Assembly (NCBI GenBank): GCA_041940025.1
Contig: JBGTSY010000009.1
Location: forward strand, 31,709-95,708
Source of the DNA: UBA5859 sp041940025
GTDB lineage: Bacteria > Pseudomonadota > Gammaproteobacteria > UBA5859
Reading direction: 5' to 3'
DNA length: 64,000 nucleotides
Shown: positions 1 through 9,194 of the stretch, piece by piece
Layout: every line of letters begins with the position of its first letter
How positions within the stretch are numbered: the first letter of the stretch is position 1
The notes under the pieces: model-generated
The model's database searches: none
What the model was told of the DNA's origin: nothing
What the model saw: the letters and a program-made list of their open reading frames with translations, nothing else
Program-made: the position numbers and the translations under genes

Positions 1-1262
1 AAGCGACGAGTTGCGTTCTCCACTATGATGACGGCGCCATCTACAATTAATCCGAAGTCAAGTGCGCCCAAGCTCATGAGATTGGCGGAGATGCCTGCTT
101 GCACCATGCCTGTGATGGTGGCCAACATCGCTAAAGGAATCACTGCTGCAGTGATTAAAGCCGCACGTATGTTTCCTAATAGTAGAAACAAGATAGCAAT
201 GACTAGAATGGCACCTTCAACTAGGTTTTTCTGAACAGTGGCGATGGTCTTATCTACCAGTGTGGTTCGATCATAAACCGCTTCAACCACAATACCCGCC
301 GGTAAAGTGGATTGGATCTCTTCTAATTTTGATGCCACTTGACTGGATACGGCGCGAGAGTTTTCACCGATGAGCATCATAGCGGTACCGACAACAGTCT
401 CCACACCATCTCGCGTGGCAGCACCGGTGCGTAATTCTTTACCAATGGCCACTTCAGCGACATCTGAAATCTTCACCGGCGTTTTATCTAAATTTTTAAT
501 GACAACCTGTGCGATATCCTCAGTACCCTGTAGTTGTCCTGGCGTACGAACTAGCCACTGCTGACCATTCGTTTCGATGTATCCGGCACCTCGATTTTGA
601 TTGTTGCGTCGCAGTGCCTGGGCAATATCTTCTATGGTGACGCCAAAGGTAAGCATTTTTTGTGGAGATGGTGTGATATGATACTGCTTGTTATACCCAC
701 CTACAGAATTAACTTCTGTGACCCCTGGCACCTGTGCCAGTTGCGGTCGAATGATCCAATCCTGAATTTCCCGTAGATGTGTGACATTGTAGAGGCGACC
801 TTGTGTATCCACTGCCCCTGGTTCTGCTTCAACGGTGTACATAAAGATTTCGCCCAAGCCGGTGGCAATCGGCCCCATTTCTGGCTCTAAGCCCATTGGC
901 AATGCGCTCTTTAAGGGTGTCAATCGTTGATTGATGAGGTTACGCGCAAAGTAAATATCTGTGTCATCTTCAAACACTGCGGTCACTTGTGACAGACCAT
1001 AGCGGGACAATGAGCGGGTATAGCTGAGATTGGGCAATCCCGCCAGTGCAGCTTCCACATGAAAGGTGATTCTCTGTTCCGCCTCCAAAGGGGAGTAGCC
1101 TGGTGCTTCAGTGTTAATTTGCACTTGTACGTTGGTGATATCTGGTACTGCGTCAATGGGTAGGTGTTGAAAACTCCATGTCCCTGCAACCAGCAGAACG
1201 ATTATCAGCGACAGGATGACGCCACGCCGATCGATTGAGAGGCGAAGAATGGCTTCAATCAT
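1..1262 (-). CDS. czcA: CzcA-type heavy-metal RND efflux pump, N-terminal part (cut by window edge)
   Basis: Inner-membrane proton-driven pump subunit of a CzcCBA tripartite system exporting divalent cations such as Zn, Co or Cd. The visible 420 codons start at an ATG at 1262 behind GGAG (1269-1272) and read without a stop to the window edge. The product opens with MIEAILRLSIDRRGV, then the first membrane helix and the periplasmic PIDAVPDITNVQVQI stretch typical of this family. Near the cut the TM4 motif DFGLIVDGAVIIVEN gives Asp402, Asp408 and Glu415, the same residues and numbers known to carry protons in Cupriavidus CzcA. This favours a Zn/Co/Cd-type rather than a Cu/Ag-type pump. It lies 12 bp after czcB in the same operon. 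The C-terminal 600 or so residues are outside the window. Confidence 0.96.
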   Translation of the reverse strand, partial: MIEAILRLSIDRRGVILSLIIVLLVAGTWSFQHLPIDAVPDITNVQVQINTEAPGYSPLEAEQRITFHVEAALAGLPNLSYTRSLSRYGLSQVTAVFEDDTDIYFARNLINQRLTPLKSALPMGLEPEMGPIATGLGEIFMYTVEAEPGAVDTQGRLYNVTHLREIQDWIIRPQLAQVPGVTEVNSVGGYNKQYHITPSPQKMLTFGVTIEDIAQALRRNNQNRGAGYIETNGQQWLVRTPGQLQGTEDIAQVVIKNLDKTPVKISDVAEVAIGKELRTGAATRDGVETVVGTAMMLIGENSRAVSSQVASKLEEIQSTLPAGIVVEAVYDRTTLVDKTIATVQKNLVEGAILVIAILFLLLGNIRAALITAAVIPLAMLATITGMVQAGISANLMSLGALDFGLIVDGAVIIVENATRR

Positions 1263-1274
1263 GCTTCTATCTCC

Positions 1275-2522
1275 TTAGTGATCATGAGACGCGCCAGACT
1301 TTTCGATGTCTGCCTTTATCAGATAGCTATTTTCCACAACGTAGGTGTCTCCCTGGTTCAGTCCTGCCAATACCTCGGTGAACTGACTATCCTGACGACC
1401 AAGTGTCAATGGACGGATCTCATATTGATCCCCTACCTGAACAAAGACTACAGTCCATTCACGAAAGCTCTGTAATGCGCGATTGTCCACCACCAGAGGT
1501 GCTGTTTTTTCACTAATCACCACCTCCGCTTCCACCCAAATTCCGGGCGTCCAATCGACTTTGCCATTGTTTATGGGTACGCGGGCAAGCATAAACGGAT
1601 GGTTTGCCTGATTCGGCAAAAAGTGTTTAATTTCTGAGGAAACGGCGCGATTCATAGCACTTAAGGTGACGACCTGTCCGATTGCAATTTGCCTCATTTG
1701 TTCGGGAAAAGCGCGTAACTCAGCCCATAGTTGGTCATAATTAGCGACAATGAATAGCTCTTGTTCGTGTGCTAGTTCTCCAGGATTAGCATGGCGCGCG
1801 GTGATAACGCCGCTTAGAGGGGATCGAATTTTATAACGCTTTAAACTTTCATTGGATTCAATCACCGCTAAAACTTGTCCCTTTTGAACGTTGTCACCTA
1901 TATTGACCAAGACGTCGGTGACGGTGCCAGGGAAACGCGCACGAATATGACTGATCTGATTGGGATCCATAACGGTATTGCCATATAGCCTTTGAGTTTG
2001 TCTAATGGTGCCTGAAGCTGCAATGCTGGTTTTGATACCAGATTCGGCAGCAATATCAGGGCGAATGCTAATCCGACCTTCATGGGATCCGTAATTCCAC
2101 TGATGGATGTTTCCTTGAATCTCAAGCGTCACTGCAACATCAAAAGAGTGCGGTTCCTCCACCACAGCGGATCCCAGCCAGTAATCGCCAGTGGCAGTAA
2201 AGTAAAATTTTTCCTGTTTGCCACCCAGACGGGTAAGCGTGACGATCAAACTAGCCGGATGCTCGGTGATAAGTTGGCCTTGATGGGTGATCCATGCACG
2301 ATATTCGGCTGGCGTGGCCTGTTCAAAGATCGCCAGCTCTACTTGGGCGTCACCATCTATGAGTAATCTACCGCCATGTGGACCTATCGCTTCATGCTCT
2401 CTGTGAGAACCGGCGTCATCGGCGTCATGATGTTTATCTTGTCCGGCGAATACTGGAGCAGAAGCGATTAGCATGCTAGCTAAAAAAGCCACCAGGTTTA
2501 GCTTTAACTTTGCACAATTCAT
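1275..2522 (-). CDS. czcB: CzcB-like periplasmic adaptor (membrane fusion protein)
   Basis: Links the CzcA pump to the outer-membrane channel and may pass metal to the pump. The 415-residue product has a signal peptide ending near VFAGQ, then a His/Asp-rich stretch (GQDKHHDADDAGSHREHE), the CzcB N-terminal beta domain beginning IGPHGGRLL, and the usual barrel-sandwich, lipoyl-like hairpin (VLVNIGDNVQKGQVLAVIES) and beta-barrel parts. It ends with SGASHDH, another possible metal-binding tail. Its ATG overlaps the stop of the czcC gene upstream by ATGA, so the two are probably translationally coupled. Length is normal for the family. Confidence 0.94.
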   Translation of the reverse strand: MNCAKLKLNLVAFLASMLIASAPVFAGQDKHHDADDAGSHREHEAIGPHGGRLLIDGDAQVELAIFEQATPAEYRAWITHQGQLITEHPASLIVTLTRLGGKQEKFYFTATGDYWLGSAVVEEPHSFDVAVTLEIQGNIHQWNYGSHEGRISIRPDIAAESGIKTSIAASGTIRQTQRLYGNTVMDPNQISHIRARFPGTVTDVLVNIGDNVQKGQVLAVIESNESLKRYKIRSPLSGVITARHANPGELAHEQELFIVANYDQLWAELRAFPEQMRQIAIGQVVTLSAMNRAVSSEIKHFLPNQANHPFMLARVPINNGKVDWTPGIWVEAEVVISEKTAPLVVDNRALQSFREWTVVFVQVGDQYEIRPLTLGRQDSQFTEVLAGLNQGDTYVVENSYLIKADIEKSGASHDH

Positions 2523-3853
2523 GGCGTTTTTCCTGTTCTGTTCTGGTTTGATTGATAGCGGGCGGCATCAAAATTGTGTGCCGTGAGTTGTTTGATCAGT
2601 GCCTCCTGATATAAGGCTTTAGCCGCTACCTGGATCAGATTCTGGCGCGCTTCCAGCAGCTCGCGTTGTATCGTTACTAATTCTTGATAGGCATATCGTC
2701 CCCGTTGATAACCTTGCTGTGTCTCGGTTAAGGCGGCAGTTAAGGCGGGGAGGATCTCCTCCTTTAAAGAGGCGACTGTTACAATTGCCAGCTGTCGTTC
2801 ATTTATCGCCTGAAACAGTTGGGTTCGGTAATTAAGAATTGCCATACGTTTTTGAGTCAGATTGTGTTCCTGTTCAGCTCTCGCGGTTTTTATTTGTCCG
2901 CGCGCACGAGAAGACATGTAAAGAGGAACAGACAGTCCTGCAATCAGTGCCATATCATTAGATGCTTCAATCTGTTTGATGCCCAATTCCCAATCAAGAT
3001 CCGCTGCGCCATCGGATTGGGCTAAATGTAACTCTGCGTTTTTTTTTGATGCGTGAGCAGAGAAGATCTGTATGAATGGGCTTTCATTCAATCTGGCAAA
3101 TAATTCCGCACTGGGTACCTTCTCACCAAACGCCAACAGCTTGTCTTCTACAGAGGCAAAATTTGCATTGGCTTCGCCCCACAATGCCGCCAAGGCAGTT
3201 TTCTGAGATTCAAATTGACTATTTGCAGTGAGTACCTTTAAACGAGCCTGACTGGCTGCCGCCTGCGCGCGTTTGACTTCCGCTTCAGCGGCGCCACCTG
3301 CGTCTGCGCGTCGTTTGGCGAGGCGATAGATGTTTTCTGCTAGGTGTGAATCTTCTCTAGCCAATTTCAATTTAGCTTGCGTGGCCATGAGATCGATGTA
3401 GCGATGGGTGATGTCTCGGAGTAGTTCCAATGCGACTATCTGTTGTTCAAATTCAAGTAGATCGCGCTCGCTAGCAACCAGCTCTAAACGTACATCTTGT
3501 TTGTTTCCAAGCTCTATTACCGATGACAACGCAATGGAGCTTTCTGCTTGCTTTAAATCACCAAACTCACCGCTTCCAGCCACCTTTTCCAATGCTAGTT
3601 CCAAATCGTAGCCAGGCCTTAAATCGGCTTGTCGCCGCGCCCCTTCTAATGCTAGATGGCGCAGTTGAAACGAGTTTATCTGCGGATGATGCTGAAATGT
3701 GCGCGCAATGGCTTCTGTCAAAGTTAAGATATTTTCATTGGCCGACGTCACTGATGCCATAGGCAGCAGTATTAGCATGAGCCAATGTCTATTTCTCCAT
3801 ATCCTCCAGCACCGCCATGCGGGCAGTGACTGTCTTGTCAATTGCAGTAACAT
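2519..3853 (-). CDS. czcC: CzcC-like outer-membrane efflux channel (TolC family)
   Basis: Outer-membrane factor of the CzcCBA pump. The 444-residue product has a long basic N-region followed by a signal peptide (LMLILLPMASVTSANE), then two copies of the long helical OEP repeat. The sequence is rich in Ala, Gln and Leu heptads, for example AEAEVKRAQAAASQARLKVL, and ends with the typical RQNLIQVAAKALYQEALIKQL. The start at 3853 leaves a long n-region; an internal ATG (codon 26, LMLILLPMAS) is a possible alternative. First gene of the operon, order czcC-czcB-czcA. Confidence 0.92.
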   Translation of the reverse strand: MLLQLTRQSLPAWRCWRIWRNRHWLMLILLPMASVTSANENILTLTEAIARTFQHHPQINSFQLRHLALEGARRQADLRPGYDLELALEKVAGSGEFGDLKQAESSIALSSVIELGNKQDVRLELVASERDLLEFEQQIVALELLRDITHRYIDLMATQAKLKLAREDSHLAENIYRLAKRRADAGGAAEAEVKRAQAAASQARLKVLTANSQFESQKTALAALWGEANANFASVEDKLLAFGEKVPSAELFARLNESPFIQIFSAHASKKNAELHLAQSDGAADLDWELGIKQIEASNDMALIAGLSVPLYMSSRARGQIKTARAEQEHNLTQKRMAILNYRTQLFQAINERQLAIVTVASLKEEILPALTAALTETQQGYQRGRYAYQELVTIQRELLEARQNLIQVAAKALYQEALIKQLTAHNFDAARYQSNQNRTGKTP

Positions 3854-3884
3854 AATAAGTTAACCCACCATAGAGTTTAGAATG

Positions 3885-3914
3885 CGGTATGGGATGCAAA
3901 AAAAATGCATACCG
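3885..3914. promoter_or_regulatory. Inverted repeat upstream of czcC
   Basis: CGGTATG at 3885-3891 is mirrored by CATACCG at 3908-3914, with an inner GATGC/TGCAT pairing around a run of A. It lies between the small His-rich gene and czcC, about 30 bp upstream of the czcC start. It could be an operator for a metal-responsive regulator or, read on the minus strand, a weak terminator of the gene before it. No regulator gene is visible next to it. Confidence 0.35.
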
Positions 3915-3940
3915 AACCGAGATATAATCGCAATGGTGAG

Positions 3941-4303
3941 TTAGACTATTGGCGGACGTAAAAGATGCGTCGAGAGTGCGCTAAAGAAATGGATTAATAG
4001 ATTAGATTGTTGTAAATGGTGGGCGACGAATAATGGTATAGAATATTCCACACCTATATAGTTTATTGGGGCACTATGACAATGACAGCAATGACAATCA
4101 TCTTGATCAGGATGGTTCCGATGATCACTGACGGTTGCTGTATTGTCTGTTAAATCAATCTGATTTTGAGAGAAATCTAGTGAATGTTCAAATGAAATAT
4201 GTATTGTCCCGTCCTGATGAAAGCGATGAGAATCTGCCATCGCCCATACAGACTGCGACGTTAACAGTGCAATCAATAGCAAAGTAAGATGACGTCTAAA
4301 CAT
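3941..4303 (-). CDS. Small exported His/Cys-rich protein, likely metal-binding
   Basis: The 120-residue product has a signal peptide (RRHLTLLLIALLTSQSVWA) followed by a short mature protein with a dense metal-binding cluster, HRNHPDQDDCHCCHCHS, and a C-terminus ending LLRPPIV. Small proteins of this layout (DUF2946-like) often sit beside copper or czc efflux genes. I infer a periplasmic metal sensor or scavenger serving the downstream czcCBA operon on the same strand. No enzyme motif is seen. A GTAAAC/GTTTAC inverted repeat lies just upstream. Confidence 0.75.
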   Translation of the reverse strand: MFRRHLTLLLIALLTSQSVWAMADSHRFHQDGTIHISFEHSLDFSQNQIDLTDNTATVSDHRNHPDQDDCHCCHCHSAPINYIGVEYSIPLFVAHHLQQSNLLIHFFSALSTHLLRPPIV

Positions 4304-4598
4304 TTTAAAATAGTATCATTTAAATACATTCGTATTGTAAACACCGAGTTTACTATGCGCCACTCTAACAGGCTAGCAAATTAATGCAAGACACTGCCGA
4401 GGCGTTATTAGACTCGATTCAAGTACCGGTACCGAATCACAAGAAATGTGGGAGGCACGACACGTCTGGTTGCCGCCCATTTGGTTACCGAAAGCAACCT
4501 TTGGATTTATAATCACTTATGCCAAATGAGTCGGAAAGTTAGAATTTGTTATGTGTTTTGCATTTGAGTCAACAATCGTATCTAGGGGGGCACTCTAA
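4304..4598. other. Intergenic region with an inverted repeat
   Basis: Divergent spacer between the His-rich gene (minus) and the VanZ-like gene (plus). GTAAAC (4337-4342) and GTTTAC (4348-4353) form a 6-5-6 inverted repeat close to the minus-strand gene, a candidate operator. A short frame starting at 4384 has no recognisable product. A purine-rich AGGGGGG at 4584-4590 is the ribosome binding site for the next gene. Confidence 0.4.
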
Positions 4599-7013
4599 TT
4601 GCAGCCTAGTCTTTCCAACGGGTCTCAGACGAAAGCAGAGCACTCGGATGTCCAGGCATTTTATAAAAACGGCCTGATATTTTTCTCTCTTTTTTACACG
4701 CTGTTTGTCATTTACGGCAGTCTGGTTCCCTTAGAGTTTGTGTACAAGGAGATGCACGAGGTTGTGGCAACCTTTTTGTCGATCCGGTATTACTCCCTGG
4801 GTTTGGCCTCCAGGGCTGACTGGGTAGCCAATATTTTGCTCTTTGTCCCATTGTCTTATGCCTATCTGGAACTGCTTTCGGCGCGGGTGCGCGACAACTT
4901 GATGGGTACCCTCGCTCTATCAGTATTAATTTTGGCAAGCTGTGCAATCCTTTCGCTGTCGATCGAATTTGTGCAAATCTATTTTCCCCAACGCACGGTT
5001 TCTTTGAATGACGTCATTGGAGAAACGGTGGGCGCCGCCATTGGACTGGCTCTTTGGTGGCTGTTTTCCAGCAAGTGGCGGGTATGGTTTTTGAGTTTAA
5101 GCGCCAATGTGAGTGTGGCCTCTCGTATTAGGCAATTGCTCTATGGCTACATATTGGTGCTGTTATTTTATAATCTGGTCCCCTTCGATTTGACCTTAAG
5201 TCCATACGTTTTGCACGATAAATGGCAAGCGGGGCATATTCGATTCGTTCCACTATCTATATTTCAAGGGAATACCGCAGAGGCTCTATATGGGCTGTTC
5301 ACCGATGTAATCATTTGGCTGCCAGTTGGCGCGTTGTTGGTGTTAGATTGGCCAATCAGGCGATTGACTGTGGGACAAACGCTCTTGCTGATGGCGGGTG
5401 TGATTGAACTCATGCAACTGTTTGTCTACTCAAGAGTCACTGATCTGACAGATGTGCTCACGGCCTATTTGGGAGGTTGGTTAGGCGTCTTGTTGATGCG
5501 TCGATACCTTCCTAAAATCAACGGTAAGGGTATCAGTAACAAAGCGATAAGTCGGGATCCCAGCTCTAGGCTGCGCTACAGTCTCTTGTTGTATCTTATC
5601 GCGCCCGTGATTTTATCTGTTTTGTATTGGTATCCTTTCAATTTTCAATTGAGTCATGAGATGTTTCATGAACGCATAGGAAAATTATTTTCAATCCCAT
5701 TTGTCACCTATTATTTTAGTTCTGAATATCGCGCGATGACTGAACTCACCAGGCGGGTGTTGTTTTTCTTTCCATTAGGCATCATCGCCGCAGTGAGGAT
5801 GCCTAATGGACTTGAACTGACTCGTGCTCGGTTGTTCCTTTTTGGGCTCTATTTTTTTATTTTGGCATCGGTGATTGAATTGGGACAGGTGATGTTGCCA
5901 GAGAAGTTTCCCAACTCAACTGATATTGCTTTAGCCGTACTAGGCGGTCTATTCGGATTAATCGGCACTAGATGGTTTTTGAGGTTAGCCAACAGCCACC
6001 AAGACGTGGATGCACCGGTTGATGAGCAAATAGTTCATCCGCAACCGGTTCGTACCCACTCTAAAGCAAAGAGGGCTATCAATCTACCGATTTACTTATT
6101 GACGCTGCTAGCGGCAGCACTGGTAATTTGGTTGGTCGGTACATGGCATGCAATGCCATACAATTTGCGGGAGCTTTTTGATACCAGATTTCCCTTGATC
6201 ACTGCGCTATTACTGTCCCTCTTTGTGGCCTGGATGTTTTCATTTCCCCTGATGCTGATGGACTGGATCCAACGTCATCCTGCACAGGGTTGGATAATGC
6301 TATGCTACCCGGTTATTCATGGCGGCGTCGCTTGGGTGTTACTGTTTATGGCTGTTCCCATCGAAAGCATTGACGACTTGGTTGGCTATCCAGTATTAGA
6401 GCTGAATGCATCGATTGAACGAATGGTCCGCTTTATTGCGCTTTTTTCATGGTTGTCCATGTCATTGTGGGCAAGCATTGCCTGTTTCATAAGATTGAGT
6501 GCACGGCCATTAATATGGAGTGGGACGCTCATCACAGTACCGATCTGGTTGTTCCTCTCTTACAAAGTGGTGGTGGATTGGGCGGCAACCGACAACATCA
6601 CTGAATTGATGGCCAATAACGCGTCTGTTATCGCCATGCTCTGGTTGTGTCTCGCTTTGTGGTTGATATGGATGCCGGCATCTTACCTGGTTCACCGATT
6701 GGATGTGCGTGTTTTAAGTCGTGCAATTTTATTTGTGATTTTACTGCCTGTCTGCCTGGTGGCGTCTTTTTACTGCCTGAGATTTGGCACAGAAGAGTGG
6801 ATTGTGAAATATGATCAGGTCTTTTCTGCACTTCAGTTCTTACTGAGTAAAGATCGTGATAGCTATGTTGCCGGTGTTGACCTCTTTTTTCGCTTCCTCA
6901 TACTGGCCTTGTCCTTAGGTTTGCTGATGATTATTTATCAATTGCCACTGGCAAAATTGGCGGAAGTTCAATCCAGAGATAAGAATCATAACAAAGTCGC
7001 CATTAACACCTGA
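4599..7013 (+). CDS. Multi-pass membrane protein with three VanZ-like modules
   Basis: The 804-residue, very hydrophobic protein repeats the VanZ-like pattern three times: near residues 50-160 (ADWVANILLFVPLSYAY, then SIEFVQIYFPQRTVSLNDV), near 210-305 (DVIIWLPVGALLVL, then GVIELMQLFVYSRVTDLTDV) and near 350-460 (RRVLFFFPLGIIAAV, then SVIELGQVMLPEKFPNSTDI). Each has the loop acid and Gln of the family (E..Q). A fourth, more diverged helical part follows from about residue 500. VanZ-family proteins can confer low-level teicoplanin resistance; the multi-module form has no assigned role. The start is TTG, supported by AGGGGGG eight bases upstream. It precedes an acyltransferase, suggesting envelope polysaccharide work. 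Confidence 0.85.
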   Translation: MQPSLSNGSQTKAEHSDVQAFYKNGLIFFSLFYTLFVIYGSLVPLEFVYKEMHEVVATFLSIRYYSLGLASRADWVANILLFVPLSYAYLELLSARVRDNLMGTLALSVLILASCAILSLSIEFVQIYFPQRTVSLNDVIGETVGAAIGLALWWLFSSKWRVWFLSLSANVSVASRIRQLLYGYILVLLFYNLVPFDLTLSPYVLHDKWQAGHIRFVPLSIFQGNTAEALYGLFTDVIIWLPVGALLVLDWPIRRLTVGQTLLLMAGVIELMQLFVYSRVTDLTDVLTAYLGGWLGVLLMRRYLPKINGKGISNKAISRDPSSRLRYSLLLYLIAPVILSVLYWYPFNFQLSHEMFHERIGKLFSIPFVTYYFSSEYRAMTELTRRVLFFFPLGIIAAVRMPNGLELTRARLFLFGLYFFILASVIELGQVMLPEKFPNSTDIALAVLGGLFGLIGTRWFLRLANSHQDVDAPVDEQIVHPQPVRTHSKAKRAINLPIYLLTLLAAALVIWLVGTWHAMPYNLRELFDTRFPLITALLLSLFVAWMFSFPLMLMDWIQRHPAQGWIMLCYPVIHGGVAWVLLFMAVPIESIDDLVGYPVLELNASIERMVRFIALFSWLSMSLWASIACFIRLSARPLIWSGTLITVPIWLFLSYKVVVDWAATDNITELMANNASVIAMLWLCLALWLIWMPASYLVHRLDVRVLSRAILFVILLPVCLVASFYCLRFGTEEWIVKYDQVFSALQFLLSKDRDSYVAGVDLFFRFLILALSLGLLMIIYQLPLAKLAEVQSRDKNHNKVAINT

Positions 7014-7170
7014 AATGAGAGCTACACATTCAGTGAAGGTTAGAATATCCAGAACGCTAATCGCACCCTGGGTTTGGTCAACAAAGTCTGGAACTTCCGG
7101 TATGCGCTACTTAACCATTATTCGTAGTAGACAAAGCAAAAGACAAAAATAGTGGGGGGAGGCATGATCA

Positions 7171-9147
7171 GTGAGTCAGGGCACCAATAATAGCACTTTG
7201 CACTATCGCGCAGATATTGACGGTCTACGTGCCATTGCCGTTCTAAGTGTGATTGTGTTCCACATTAATCCTGCTCATCTGTCCGGTGGGTTTCTCGGTG
7301 TGGATATGTTTTTTGTACTCTCCGGATTCTTGATTACCTCACTATTGGTAAAAGATGTTAAAAAACATGGTCGATTAGAATTGGTTGGCTTCTATGTGCG
7401 CCGGATCAGACGAATATTTCCGGCGTTAATGTTTTTGGTGCTATGTGTCATCACAGTTGGGTACATGGTTTTAGCGCCTCCTGACTTTTCTGATCTATCA
7501 ATGAGTTCTATCTGGGGGGTGTTGTCAGTCGCCAATATCTATTATTTTTTATTCTTGGATGAAGGTTATTTCGCGGCAGATAGTGCGGAACAACCACTAT
7601 TGCATCTTTGGTCATTAGGTGTGGAGGAACAATTCTATTTAATCTGGCCATTTTATATTTTCTTATTAGTTCGTGCGCCTATGAGTTCGCAAGGGCGAAT
7701 GTGGATAACATTTGGTGTGATCATCGTGTCATTGGCGATGGCACAGCTATTGATCGACTCACAACACTCATTCGCCTACTATATGTTGCCCACCAGGGCG
7801 TGGGAATTAGCCGCTGGTGGAGTTCTGGTTTTCGGGGCGCTGCACAGTAGTAAACTGAATCAATGGATGTGTGAGTGGATTGCCTTTGTTGGGCTAGGAC
7901 TCATCTTGTTTAGCTTGGTTTACGTGAGCAAGGAGCATGATGCGCCAGGGATTGCAGCGATACCGGTGGTGCTCGGCACCGCGATGCTAATTTACTCCGG
8001 GTTACATCAACAAACCTTAGTTAAAACTGTTTTATCTACGCGAATATTGGTGCTGATTGGCCTGGTCTCCTATTCAGCGTATCTTTGGCATTGGCCAATT
8101 ATTGCTTTTCTTAAATATAGCTTGATAGAAGTAAAAGGCGTGATTGCGTTGGCGGTGATAGTGGCTACCTTTATTTTTGCCACATTGAGCTATCACCTGG
8201 TTGAAAAGCCACTGAGATATTATCAAACCTCTAATAGAAATGTATTTGTTGGTTATTTTTTAATGCCAGTGTTGGGAATGAGTATTTTATGTGCCGGCGC
8301 ACTGATTGGTATTCGGGTTCAATCAGACTGGCTTTACGACTGGTCTAAATATGAAGTGATCACCCAAACAAGACCCGCATCCAAATATGAATATAACTGT
8401 CAACAGACAACTTTCGATGCCGCTCTGTTTAAGTCACAGAAATGTGTGCACCCACCGCAGGCAGAGCCTTCTGTGTTGTTAGTGGGAGATTCCATGGCCG
8501 CTCAATATCTGGGGATTTTTCGAGAAATGGCGACACATTATCAGTTTGCACTACGCAACTTGACCCAAAGCTCCTGTTCATTAATCACTGCTCCAACTGA
8601 TTTTCAGTGGATTGAACGAAAGTATCGTGAAGGCTGTCAATCCTACGTGAGTTTTCTGCGACAACATCTTGCCAATTTTGACACCCTCGTAATTGGCGGC
8701 AGTTGGCCTATCTATGAAAGAAAAGCGGGCCCGCATTTTAGGAGCTTGATGCAGCAAACGATTGAAAGCCTAGCCCAGAAGATCAATAACATTATTCTTA
8801 TGGGCAAAAATCCCAATTTTTCAGGTTTTCAGGTTTCTTGTGAACAACGCCAGGTGAAGCTTGGATTTATAAAATGTGATGCGGCGAGGTTTAATCGGCC
8901 TCAGCCATCCATACCCGCCAACGAATTTTTGCAACAACTTGCAGACAAATATGACAATGTGCACTATTACGACGTAGCCGAGCATCTATGTGCTGACGGA
9001 ACCTGTTCGCCTTTTTTATCTGGCCATGCGCTTTACTACGACTCGATGCACTTGAGCATGGAAGGATCGGCGTATCTCGGTACACAGATGATTACATCCG
9101 GTAGCGAGTTAATGACAATTCTCGATCCAATCTTTCAATCAAATTAA
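7171..9147 (+). CDS. OafA/YrhL-type acyltransferase with C-terminal SGNH domain
   Basis: Transfers acyl groups, usually acetyl, to surface polysaccharide. The 658-residue protein begins with the acyltransferase-3 signature YRADIDGLRAIAVLSVIVFH (conserved His) and has about ten or eleven membrane helices to residue 385. A periplasmic SGNH hydrolase-like domain follows: block I GDSMAAQY, a GGSW block, and block V DSMHLS near the end. The fused architecture is that of O-antigen and peptidoglycan O-acetylases. The start is GTG at 7171 behind GGGGGGAGG (7154-7162); an ATG at 7164 is out of frame. Together with the VanZ-like gene and the polysaccharide locus downstream, it probably decorates an envelope glycan. 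Confidence 0.93.
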   Translation: MSQGTNNSTLHYRADIDGLRAIAVLSVIVFHINPAHLSGGFLGVDMFFVLSGFLITSLLVKDVKKHGRLELVGFYVRRIRRIFPALMFLVLCVITVGYMVLAPPDFSDLSMSSIWGVLSVANIYYFLFLDEGYFAADSAEQPLLHLWSLGVEEQFYLIWPFYIFLLVRAPMSSQGRMWITFGVIIVSLAMAQLLIDSQHSFAYYMLPTRAWELAAGGVLVFGALHSSKLNQWMCEWIAFVGLGLILFSLVYVSKEHDAPGIAAIPVVLGTAMLIYSGLHQQTLVKTVLSTRILVLIGLVSYSAYLWHWPIIAFLKYSLIEVKGVIALAVIVATFIFATLSYHLVEKPLRYYQTSNRNVFVGYFLMPVLGMSILCAGALIGIRVQSDWLYDWSKYEVITQTRPASKYEYNCQQTTFDAALFKSQKCVHPPQAEPSVLLVGDSMAAQYLGIFREMATHYQFALRNLTQSSCSLITAPTDFQWIERKYREGCQSYVSFLRQHLANFDTLVIGGSWPIYERKAGPHFRSLMQQTIESLAQKINNIILMGKNPNFSGFQVSCEQRQVKLGFIKCDAARFNRPQPSIPANEFLQQLADKYDNVHYYDVAEHLCADGTCSPFLSGHALYYDSMHLSMEGSAYLGTQMITSGSELMTILDPIFQSN

Positions 9148-9194
9148 TTCAACAGATGTGAGCAATCTATATCTGAATCGGTATAAAGGACTCA

